Origin: Leucobacter sp. OLIS6
GTDB lineage: Bacteria; Actinomycetota; Actinomycetes; Actinomycetales; Microbacteriaceae
Length of the DNA stretch: 64,000 bases
Assembly: GCF_002752355.1 (NCBI RefSeq)
Contig: NZ_MRAV01000016.1
Span: 44,891 to 108,890, forward strand
Reading direction: 5' to 3'
The notes under the pieces were generated by a model. That model was given only the letters and a program-made list of their open reading frames with translations, was not told the origin of the DNA and did no database searches. This document shows, one piece after another, positions 39,160 to 46,678 of the stretch (position 1 is its first letter; each line of letters opens with the position of its first letter). The position numbers and the translations under genes were made by a program.

Positions 39160-40485
39160 CTACTCCCCGAGCGCGAGCGCTCTCGCCCGAGCGAGGGTTC
39201 CACTGTCGGAATCGACGAGTCTGCGGTACCCGAGTCGCTGCGCCTCGGCCCGTCGCTGCTCGCCGCCGACGACCGGACGGACCTCGCCGGCCAGGCTGAT
39301 CTCGCCGACCGCGGCGAGTTCGTGCGCCAGCGGCCGGTCGGTGATCGCCGACAGCACCGCCAGCGCGATGGCGAGGTCGGCCGCAGGTTCTGCGAGGCGG
39401 ACGCCGCCGACCGTGGAGACGTAGACGTCCTTGTCGTGCAGTTTGACCCGGGCACGGCGTTCGAGGACGGCGAGCACCATGGCCACGCGCGCGCCGTCGA
39501 CGCCGCTGGTGACGCGCCTCGGGTTGGGCGCGGTCGTGCTCGCGACGAGCGCCTGCACCTCGACGGGGATCGCCCTGCGCCCCTCGAGCGCGATCGTGGC
39601 GCAGGTGCCGCTGACCGGCTCGGTGCTGCGGCTGAGGAAGAGCCCGCTCGGATCCGGCACCTCCTGGATCCCGCTGCCGCTCATCTCGAAGCAGCCGACC
39701 TCGTCGGTCGGGCCGAAGCGGTTCTTGAGGGTGCGGAGGAAACGAAGGGTGGATCGTCGGTCGCCCTCGAAGTGGCAGACGACGTCGACGAGGTGTTCGA
39801 GCAGCCGGGGGCCCGCCACGTTGCCGTCCTTCGTGACGTGACCGACGAGGATGACGGGTACGCCGTGCTCCTTCGCCACCCGGATCAGCGCCGCAGCGAC
39901 CTCGCGCACCTGCGCCGGCCCGCCCGCGCCGCCGTCGACCCGATCGCTCGCGAGCGTCTGCACCGAATCGACGATGACGAGTTCGGGCTGCACCGCCTCG
40001 ATGTGCCCGAGCACCGTCGCGAGATCGGTCTCGCTGGCGAGGTAGAGCGTGTCGTGCAGGGCCCCGGTGCGTTCGGCGCGCATGCGGATCTGCCCGGTGG
40101 ATTCCTCGCCGCTCGCGTAGAGCACCCGTCCGCCTCGTTCGGCCGTGCGTGCCGCGGCATCGAGCAGCAGTGTCGACTTGCCGACTCCGGGTTCGCCCGA
40201 GAACAGCACCGCGGCACCCGGCACGATACCGCCGCCGAGCACCCGGTCGAGCTCGCCGATGCCGGTGGGGCGGTGCCGCACGGGCTCGCCGCTCAGCTCG
40301 GTGATGGGTCGCGCCTCGCGCCCCGACACGGGAGCAGCGGCCTGCACCGTGCGCGCAAGCGTGGCACCGGGCGCGCCCAGCACCTGCACCGTGCCCCACT
40401 GCTGGCACTCGCCGCAGCGCCCGACCCACTTGGGTGCGCGCCAGCCGCACTCGGTGCACGCGTAGCCGCCGCTCGATTTCGCCAT
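39160..40485 (-). CDS. radA: DNA repair protein RadA
   Basis: A 441-residue RecA-like ATPase that promotes branch migration during recombinational repair. The N-terminal C4 zinc finger (CTECGWRAPKWVGRCGEC), Walker A GEPGVGKST, Walker B VIVDSVQ, the RadA-specific KNRFG motif and the C-terminal Lon-protease-like domain (VYVSTVGGVRLAEPAADLA) are all present. TAGGCT is 6 nt before its ATG, so it is probably leaderless. Confidence 0.97.
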   Translation of the reverse strand: MAKSSGGYACTECGWRAPKWVGRCGECQQWGTVQVLGAPGATLARTVQAAAPVSGREARPITELSGEPVRHRPTGIGELDRVLGGGIVPGAAVLFSGEPGVGKSTLLLDAAARTAERGGRVLYASGEESTGQIRMRAERTGALHDTLYLASETDLATVLGHIEAVQPELVIVDSVQTLASDRVDGGAGGPAQVREVAAALIRVAKEHGVPVILVGHVTKDGNVAGPRLLEHLVDVVCHFEGDRRSTLRFLRTLKNRFGPTDEVGCFEMSGSGIQEVPDPSGLFLSRSTEPVSGTCATIALEGRRAIPVEVQALVASTTAPNPRRVTSGVDGARVAMVLAVLERRARVKLHDKDVYVSTVGGVRLAEPAADLAIALAVLSAITDRPLAHELAAVGEISLAGEVRPVVGGEQRRAEAQRLGYRRLVDSDSGTLARARALALGE

Positions 40486-40491
40486 GCGGCG

Positions 40492-40497
40492 AGCCTA
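40492..40497 (-). promoter_or_regulatory. -10 box TAGGCT, leaderless radA transcript
   Basis: On the minus strand TAGGCT ends 6 nt before the radA ATG, with no Shine-Dalgarno sequence. Confidence 0.5.
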
Positions 40498-40530
40498 TCC
40501 GGGACCGCCGACATCGATCCCGGAGACGGC

Positions 40531-40565
40531 GATGGCGGCCCGTGCGCGATGCACGGGCCGCCATC
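40531..40565 (-). terminator. terminator of the HTTM/DUF5819 operon
   Basis: A perfect 15-bp stem (GATGGCGGCCCGTGC and its complement) around GCGAT, starting right after the HTTM stop and ahead of radA. Confidence 0.75.
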
Positions 40566-40571
40566 GGCGGG

Positions 40572-41642
40572 TCAGGCCGAGACCTCGACGGGCGCCTTCG
40601 TCGGCGGACTCGCCGCACGTCCCATCGCGGTCCGCCAGCGATCCTTCACCCCCTGGCTCACCTTCTGCCAGCTGCGGTCTCGGATGAAGATCGAGTCGAT
40701 CGCGATCATCGTCAGCGAGAACCACGGCAGGCCCATGAGCACCGCGATGGCGATGTGGAAGCCGAGGATCCCGAACAGGGCGATGATGCGCGTGGGACGG
40801 GACAGCAGTGCGAGCGGGAACGCGACCTGCAGGATGATCGATCCCCAGGAGGCGACGGCGACCATCGGGCCCCAGGTCGTCACCAGGTCGCTGAGCACGG
40901 GCCAGGTGCCGAAGCGCATGGTGTGCAGCGGGTTGTACACCGCGTAGCCCTCCGACCAGGGGCTTCCGCTGGCCTTGTAGAGCCCGCCCGACGCGTACAC
41001 GAACATGACCTGCGCGGTCAGCGCGATCAGTGCGAGGTTGTGCAGGGCGTTCCCGATCTGCCGCGGACCGCTCTCCTCCGCGAACCACTCCCGCTTCGCG
41101 CGCCTGCGCGCATCCAGCGACCAGCGCGCGGCCGGATCGGCGAAGAACAGCAGGATCATCGCGATGCGGAACATGTTGTCGCCCTGATCGCCGACCATGT
41201 CGTTCGCTTCGATGAAGCCGACCCAGCCGACGAAGAAGATCGGCAGGACGATGCGGAACCGCCATCCCAGGATGAACAGCACCGCGAGCGCCATCAGCGC
41301 GACGTAGCAGACCGTGTAGAGCACGGGATCTCCGGCGACGGCGTGGAACAGGCTGAAGATCCAGATCTTCGGGAAGTCGCTGACGGGCTCGGCGAGCTCT
41401 CCGTTCCACGCCGACCCCGGGCCGAAGGTGTACAGTCGCGTGGAGAAGTTCGCCAGCAGGAGCCCGAGACCGGTGGCCCCGAACAGGATCCGGGTGACCG
41501 CGAGGCCGTAGAGGGACTTCTTGCTGACGAGCAGCCAGTTCTCGAAGAACGCGAGCCCCCTGCCGATCGTCACGATCGGGGTTCGGACCGCGACGACGAT
41601 GAGGCTCCAGACGAATGCGCCGAACTGCGCGACCCGGTTCAT
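40572..41642 (-). CDS. HTTM-domain membrane protein (SdpB-like)
   Basis: A 356-residue membrane protein with about 8-9 helices and the HTTM (vitamin K-dependent carboxylase-like) fold. Landmarks are ALAVTRILFGATGLGLLL, RLYTFGPGSAWNGEL, GWVGFIEANDMVGDQGDNM, YASGGLYKASGSPWSEG and LPWFSLTMIAIDSIF. In Bacillus, SdpB has this fold and works with SdpA to mature the SDP toxin. The partner gene here is DUF5819, overlapping by 4 bp. No SdpC-like toxin gene is adjacent, so the biological role is open. Confidence 0.8.
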   Translation of the reverse strand: MNRVAQFGAFVWSLIVVAVRTPIVTIGRGLAFFENWLLVSKKSLYGLAVTRILFGATGLGLLLANFSTRLYTFGPGSAWNGELAEPVSDFPKIWIFSLFHAVAGDPVLYTVCYVALMALAVLFILGWRFRIVLPIFFVGWVGFIEANDMVGDQGDNMFRIAMILLFFADPAARWSLDARRRAKREWFAEESGPRQIGNALHNLALIALTAQVMFVYASGGLYKASGSPWSEGYAVYNPLHTMRFGTWPVLSDLVTTWGPMVAVASWGSIILQVAFPLALLSRPTRIIALFGILGFHIAIAVLMGLPWFSLTMIAIDSIFIRDRSWQKVSQGVKDRWRTAMGRAASPPTKAPVEVSA

Positions 41643-42541
41643 TTGCTCATCCGTTCGTACTGTGCGCGGAACACGTCCGCGAAGTCCTGATCGCTCTGCC
41701 CGGGCTCCGTCACCAGCGGACGCCAGCCCGGCAGGATCACCGTCGGAGCGGGCCTCTCGGCCTTCGGATCGTTCCGCTGCGCGAACGGGATCACGTTCTG
41801 CCGGCTCACCCGGTACTGCACGCGCTCGACGCCCTCGCCCCAGATCGCTTTGGCCACCTGCGTCGCGTACGCGGTCGACATGTGCTCCTGGCCGAGGTAC
41901 ATGCTCATCTGGTCCGAGGTCACCGAGGCCCCGGCGTTGCCGTTCGCCGCGGCCTTCTCATCGAGCTTGTCGTAGAGAGCCGTCTCCCACTCCGCGTTCG
42001 AGTAGTCGCCGCCCACGAGCTTCTGCTGGTCCGCGTTGAGCGCGTCGAACGCCGATTTGTAGTTCGACGCGACCTCGCTCGACTGGATCCCCGCTCGGGG
42101 CGGGAAGAGGTTGTAGCGGATCATCGATATCTCGACGTCGGTAGCGCTCACCCATCCCGTCGTGACCTCCTTGCCGTCCTGCTTGATGACGGCGCGCACG
42201 TTGAAGTGGTAGTCGCCGTTGATCGGCTCGGGAGCGAACACGCTCCACGACTGCCCGAAGAACGGGATCATGTACGAGGTGAGGAGGTTCCCGGGAACCA
42301 CCTCACGCGCGTTCGCGGAGTAGGGCGCGATCCACAGGAACGATGCGAACACCTGCCATGCGGTGAGGAGCACCGCTCCCCAGGCGATGACGCGCACCAC
42401 CGGCTTGCGCTTCTTCCGCTGAGCGCGGTTCGACCCGGGTTCGGGAGGAGAGTCTGACGCGGATGGCGGCTCTGGATCGCCGCTCTGCCCGGCACGAGTC
42501 GGAGTTTCCTCAGACTCCCCGAGCACCTTCTGATTCACCAA
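41639..42541 (-). CDS. DUF5819-family membrane-anchored protein
   Basis: A 300-residue protein with a hydrophilic N-terminal tail (~50 residues), one membrane segment (VIAWGAVLLTAWQVFASFLW) and an outer domain containing the family core PFFGQSWSVFAPEPINGDYH. No catalytic residues are evident. The TTG start at 42541 lies 9 nt after AAGGAG; GTG 42538 is the alternative. Its ATGA-type overlap with the HTTM gene and the SdpA-like layout suggest the two proteins form one complex. Confidence 0.75.
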   Translation of the reverse strand: MVNQKVLGESEETPTRAGQSGDPEPPSASDSPPEPGSNRAQRKKRKPVVRVIAWGAVLLTAWQVFASFLWIAPYSANAREVVPGNLLTSYMIPFFGQSWSVFAPEPINGDYHFNVRAVIKQDGKEVTTGWVSATDVEISMIRYNLFPPRAGIQSSEVASNYKSAFDALNADQQKLVGGDYSNAEWETALYDKLDEKAAANGNAGASVTSDQMSMYLGQEHMSTAYATQVAKAIWGEGVERVQYRVSRQNVIPFAQRNDPKAERPAPTVILPGWRPLVTEPGQSDQDFADVFRAQYERMSK

Positions 42542-42607
42542 GACCTACAGCTCCTTTCACAGTTCCCTCCCGCGGCTGAGTCTACTGACCCTGAGAGGGA
42601 ACGGAGA

Positions 42608-42638
42608 ATGGCCGGGACTGCGTCGCAGTCCCGGCCAT
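42608..42638 (-). terminator. terminator of the CWB2 surface-protein gene
   Basis: A perfect 14-bp stem (ATGGCCGGGACTGC and its complement) around GTC, 13 bp after the stop. Confidence 0.75.
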
Positions 42639-42650
42639 CCCGTCACCCGA

Positions 42651-45600
42651 TTAGCAGGACGGTCGGTTGTTCAGCACCTTGTCGCTGACCACACCGGTGC
42701 CTCCCAGAACGAATCCGGTCTTCGGCTTGATGTCAGTGAAGACACCGTAGACATCCTTCGGGATGCAGTACCGCTGCGTCAGCATGATCGGAGCCGTCTG
42801 AGCACCGGCGACCGCGGAGCCCGAGAGGGCGTCCGGGAAGTCGAGACCGGTGGCCAGGTAGACCAGGCCGTTCTTCGTGTTCCACTTCGCCGCGAGCAGC
42901 GCCGAGGTCTCGTAGCGGTCGAGACCCGCGTACCGCTTCACGGTGGTGGCGGAGGACCGCACGGAGGTCGCGACGCCCTTCGACACCACTCCCTCACCAC
43001 CCGCGATGAAGATGTTCTTCAGGTGGAACTGCTTCAGTTCGGCGAGCGCCGCCTTCGAGGCCTTCGGCTGCATACCGTCGACCAGGAGGACCGGAGCACC
43101 GACCGCACCCGCCGCGCTGCCCGCGGACAGCGCGTCCGGGTAGTCGCGGCCGGTCGCCACGAACACCGTATCCGTGCCGCTCGCACCCCAGCCGGCCTCC
43201 GTGATCTTCAGCGAGGTCTCGTAGCGATCCGCTCCGCCGAGGCGCACCGTCTTGATGCCGAGCGCCTTGATCGCGTTCTCCGTCGCGGTGCTCACCGCAC
43301 CGGTCTGGCCCGCGATGTAGGCGGTCTTCGGCTTGAGGCGCTTGAGCTCCGCGGCCGTGTCGGTGTTGAGCGACTTGGTCTGCGTGAGCAGCACCGGCGA
43401 CTTCAGCTTCGCGGCGAACGGGGCCGCCGACAGCGCGTCGGGGGCGATGTCGCTGCGCGCGATGACCACGCTCTGCGAGCCCTTGGGGAAGGTCTCCTGC
43501 GAGATCTTCACCGCGGTCTTGAAGCGATCCGCACCGCCGAGGCGCTTCCACTTCGTGGTGTTGACCGGGCCGTCGGCATCCGCCGAAGCGTCGCTCGAGG
43601 AGGTGGACTGAGCCGCCGCCTGCGATGCCGCACCGGCGTTCGCGTTGCCGCGGGTCGATGCGTTCGCGTGCGTCGCCGAGTTGGCGTTGGAGTCCGCCGT
43701 CGCAGCGGCGGCCACCTGCGCGGCGGCGTTCGCCGCCGCAGCGGTGTTCGCCGTCGCGTTGGTCGTCGCGGTGGCGTTCTGGTTCGCCGCAGCCTTCGCC
43801 GCGATCGATGCGTCACCGTTCGCCGCGGCCGAGGCCTGGCTGCTGTTGTCCGCCATCGCCGCGGCCTTCGCCGCCGCCTGAGCGTTCGCGTGGCTCGTGC
43901 TGTTCGCGTTCGCCGATGCCGACGCCGACGCGGTCGCGTTGGTGTTGGCACTGGAATCAGCGTTGCTCGAGCTGCTCGAGGTGGCGCTCGCAGCGGCGTT
44001 CGCCGATGCGTTCGAGCTCGAGTTCGCGGTCGCCGCAGCCTTCGACGCCGCTTCGGCGTTCGCCGTCGCCGCCGAGGAGGCGTCGGCGTTGGTGGTCGAC
44101 GTGGCATCGGTGTTCGCCGCTGCCTGGGCCGACGCGGTCGCGGCTGCGTTCGCAGTCGTGGTCGCGGTCGTCGAGGCGTTGGACGATGCCGTCGGGTCCG
44201 CAGCCGACTTCGCTGCGGCCTCCGCGTTCGCGGTGGCGGCGGCCGAAGCCGTCGTCTTCGCGTCGGCCGTTGCCGCGGCCTGCGCCGCCGCCTGCGCCGC
44301 CGCGTTGGCGTTGCTGTCGGCCTGGGCCGACGCCGCTGCGGACGCCGAGGCGTTCGCGTTGGCAGCCGAGTTCGCGTTCGCGTTGGTGTTCGCGTTGGCC
44401 CCGGTACCGCCGTCGGTGACCGTCACGGTCGCCTTCGCCGACTTGTTGCTGGTGCCGCCGGTCGCGGTGAACTCGAGCGAACCCAGAGCCTGGGTCGCCG
44501 GAACGGTCCAGGTCTGCGTGAAGGTGCCGTCGGCTCCCGCAGTCGCCGTAAAGGCAGTGCCGCCCGCGGGCGTGATCGTCACCGTCTCACCGGGGGTGAA
44601 GCCGTCGCCCTTGAGGGTGACGGTGCCGCCCTGCGCCACTGAGCTGGGCGTCGCCGCCAGCGTCGGGTTCGCGGCGGCCTTGACCGTCGACGAGGCGAAC
44701 TGGAGTTTGACCGCGTTGCTGCCGAGGATGTTCGGGAGCAGAGCCAGAGACAGCGCACGGACGGAGAATCCGCCAGAGATGTCAGCGGGCTGCGCCGGCG
44801 AGAGCTTCGTCGGCTGCTCGTTGATCCTGAGCGTCACGAGTTCGTTCAGCACCTTCTTCAGCGCACCGTCGCTCCCGACGAGACCGTCGAGGACCGGTGT
44901 GACGACGCCCATGATCGCCGGCTGCAGACCGCCGATGACGTTGTCGACCACGGGCTTCACGACCGATGCTCCGACGGTGGTGAGCGCCCCGCTCACCAGG
45001 TCGATGATCGGTTGGACCAGGCCGCCGATCGGGATCCCGAGCAGATCGAGCTGGCTCACGTCAATGACCGGGGCCGGGTATCCGGGCTGGCCGAGCAGGC
45101 CGCCGATCGTGGTCTTGACGGTGACGGGCGCTTTCGCGATGCCGATCAGCACGGAGACGTCGATGTCGAGGTTGACCGCCGTGTCGTAGATGCCCTTCGT
45201 GACCAGCGTGACCGCCTTGTTCACGAGCGAGTTCGGGCTGTTGCCGACCAGGGTGTCGGACACGCCGTCGAGAATCGCCGTGACCGTCGCCGCATCGAGC
45301 ACATCGGTGTTCGCGGGCAGGTCGTTGAGCGAGGTGACCCCGTGGCCCTTGATCGCGAGCTTCGCGAGATCGAGGTGCACGAGCCCGGTCTTCAGGTCGA
45401 TCTTCACGCTGCCGTCGCTGTTGGCGAGCGGTGTCTGGAGCAACTGCGCCTGGACCGTGCTCACGAGGCTCGTGGTGTCGACCGAGAGCTCTTTGAGCTG
45501 GACCTTCACCAGCCCCAGGAGGTTCACGTTGAGAATGCTCTTCAGAGCGGTCTCGAGCGCACCACCGGGAGCGGCGAGGTTCGTGATCGGTGCGACGGCG

Positions 45601-46319
45601 GTGGTGATCACACCGTCGAGCGACGTCACCACGCCGCCGACCAGGTTGCTGTGCACATCGGCGTTCAGCTCGCTCAGCATGTACTCCGAGGAGTTGGCGC
45701 CGAAGGAGTTCTGCGCCTGCGAGGCGACCGCGCCGATGTTGATGGTCGCCTTGTCGAGCACGGTGTCCGTGATCTGCTGGCCGAGCACCTGGGTGAGGAG
45801 CGCGGAGAGGTCGAGGTTCGCGGGTTTGAAGTCCGAGTCCTTCGCAGCGTCGACGTTGATCGCGCCCTCCTGCGTGATCAGGCCGGAGGCCGCGTTCGAC
45901 TTCGTGAGCGTCGGGGAAGCCCCGTAGCTCGAAATCGCTCCGAGGCTGCCGAGATCGAGGAGACCGTTGGTGTGCTGCGCATCCTTGATCAGGGGCAGAG
46001 TGATGGTGCCGAGGTTGATCGACGCCGCGCCCCCGAGAAGCGACACGTTGAGCGCATCCCGGTTCGGTCCCTTATCGGCGGAGTAGGCGGAGTTGGCCTC
46101 GGCACCACCGGCGAGGTTCAGGTTGAGCGCGTCGACCCAGAGCCCGTGCCCGTGCGCAGCGGATGCCGCGGACGAGACCGGTCCCGAGTTCTTCGAGTCG
46201 GCGTTGGCCGCCGAGGCGACGCCGAAGGCTGGAGCGAGGATGGTCGCGGCGGCGGTGACCAGGGCGATGCCCCGGGCTCTCCGCTTGCCGGCATCCGTTC
46301 GCCGGAGTTGCTTGGTCAA
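42651..46319 (-). CDS. secreted cell-wall-binding (CWB2) surface protein with a long Ala/Asn/Ser/Thr-rich tract
   Basis: A 1222-residue exported protein. I chose TTG 46319 (GGGGG upstream) because it gives a signal peptide, MTKQLRRTDAGKRR plus a hydrophobic run ending AFGVASAANA; the ORF upstream would hide it. Residues ~45-560 form a repeated beta-rich region (choice-of-anchor-G-like, with GLLDLGSLGAISSYGASP), ~570-640 an Ig-like domain (GDGFTPGETVTITPAGG), ~640-920 a low-complexity tract, and ~925-1222 three cell-wall-binding type 2 repeats (RLGGADRF, RLGGADRYETS, RYAGLDRYETS). CWB2 repeats bind anionic wall polymers non-covalently. It is divergent from a LuxR-type regulator. Confidence 0.85.
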   Translation of the reverse strand: MTKQLRRTDAGKRRARGIALVTAAATILAPAFGVASAANADSKNSGPVSSAASAAHGHGLWVDALNLNLAGGAEANSAYSADKGPNRDALNVSLLGGAASINLGTITLPLIKDAQHTNGLLDLGSLGAISSYGASPTLTKSNAASGLITQEGAINVDAAKDSDFKPANLDLSALLTQVLGQQITDTVLDKATINIGAVASQAQNSFGANSSEYMLSELNADVHSNLVGGVVTSLDGVITTAVAPITNLAAPGGALETALKSILNVNLLGLVKVQLKELSVDTTSLVSTVQAQLLQTPLANSDGSVKIDLKTGLVHLDLAKLAIKGHGVTSLNDLPANTDVLDAATVTAILDGVSDTLVGNSPNSLVNKAVTLVTKGIYDTAVNLDIDVSVLIGIAKAPVTVKTTIGGLLGQPGYPAPVIDVSQLDLLGIPIGGLVQPIIDLVSGALTTVGASVVKPVVDNVIGGLQPAIMGVVTPVLDGLVGSDGALKKVLNELVTLRINEQPTKLSPAQPADISGGFSVRALSLALLPNILGSNAVKLQFASSTVKAAANPTLAATPSSVAQGGTVTLKGDGFTPGETVTITPAGGTAFTATAGADGTFTQTWTVPATQALGSLEFTATGGTSNKSAKATVTVTDGGTGANANTNANANSAANANASASAAASAQADSNANAAAQAAAQAAATADAKTTASAAATANAEAAAKSAADPTASSNASTTATTTANAAATASAQAAANTDATSTTNADASSAATANAEAASKAAATANSSSNASANAAASATSSSSSNADSSANTNATASASASANANSTSHANAQAAAKAAAMADNSSQASAAANGDASIAAKAAANQNATATTNATANTAAAANAAAQVAAAATADSNANSATHANASTRGNANAGAASQAAAQSTSSSDASADADGPVNTTKWKRLGGADRFKTAVKISQETFPKGSQSVVIARSDIAPDALSAAPFAAKLKSPVLLTQTKSLNTDTAAELKRLKPKTAYIAGQTGAVSTATENAIKALGIKTVRLGGADRYETSLKITEAGWGASGTDTVFVATGRDYPDALSAGSAAGAVGAPVLLVDGMQPKASKAALAELKQFHLKNIFIAGGEGVVSKGVATSVRSSATTVKRYAGLDRYETSALLAAKWNTKNGLVYLATGLDFPDALSGSAVAGAQTAPIMLTQRYCIPKDVYGVFTDIKPKTGFVLGGTGVVSDKVLNNRPSC
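43568..44405 (-). repeat. low-complexity region coding Ala/Asn/Ser/Thr/Asp-rich tract
   Basis: About 280 codons are almost only Ala, Asn, Ser, Thr and Asp, made of degenerate short units (such as ANANAN, AAAQA, SSSNAD). There is no long exact nucleotide repeat, so codon choice has diversified. The encoded segment should be an extended or helical stalk between the surface domain and the wall anchor. Confidence 0.85.
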
Positions 46320-46678
46320 GTGTTCCCCCAAACGCTTGATGATGAGGTTCGTGAGGCTCCCGGGTCGCAGGCGTTCCCGCCAACGGCCCGACGCTCTCGT
46401 CGCGAGCGTAACCAGGGGTCCAGCGAACTCCCAGGACTGTGCGTAACCCCGACTACGCGTACGCGCATACGATTGAAAGCGGTGCGGGATACGGATTCCC
46501 TTCCCGCTCACTACTGAGATCGTCGAGGGCACATCTGAGAGTGAAGACATACAACTCCGAATGTTTTTCGGCAGAGCGCACCAAGATGGCTAGGCTGCTG
46601 CACATACCGTCGATGACGGGGTATGCGGCTGGGGGAACGGTTCGCACAAACACTGGTGATCTTCAGGAGATGTGACCC
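46320..46678. other. 359-bp divergent promoter region (surface protein / LuxR-type gene)
   Basis: No gene is evident. It holds a TAGGCT -10-like hexamer (46591-46596) and an imperfect inverted repeat CATACC...GGTATG (46603-46625) upstream of the LuxR-type gene. The leftward promoter for the surface protein must also lie here, but I could not fix its boxes. Confidence 0.4.

Noticed and set aside
43023..44642. Arg/Gly/Val-rich plus-strand open frame opposite the low-complexity tract
   Set aside because: It results from the Ala/Asn/Ser codon bias on the other strand and has no ribosome site or signal peptide.
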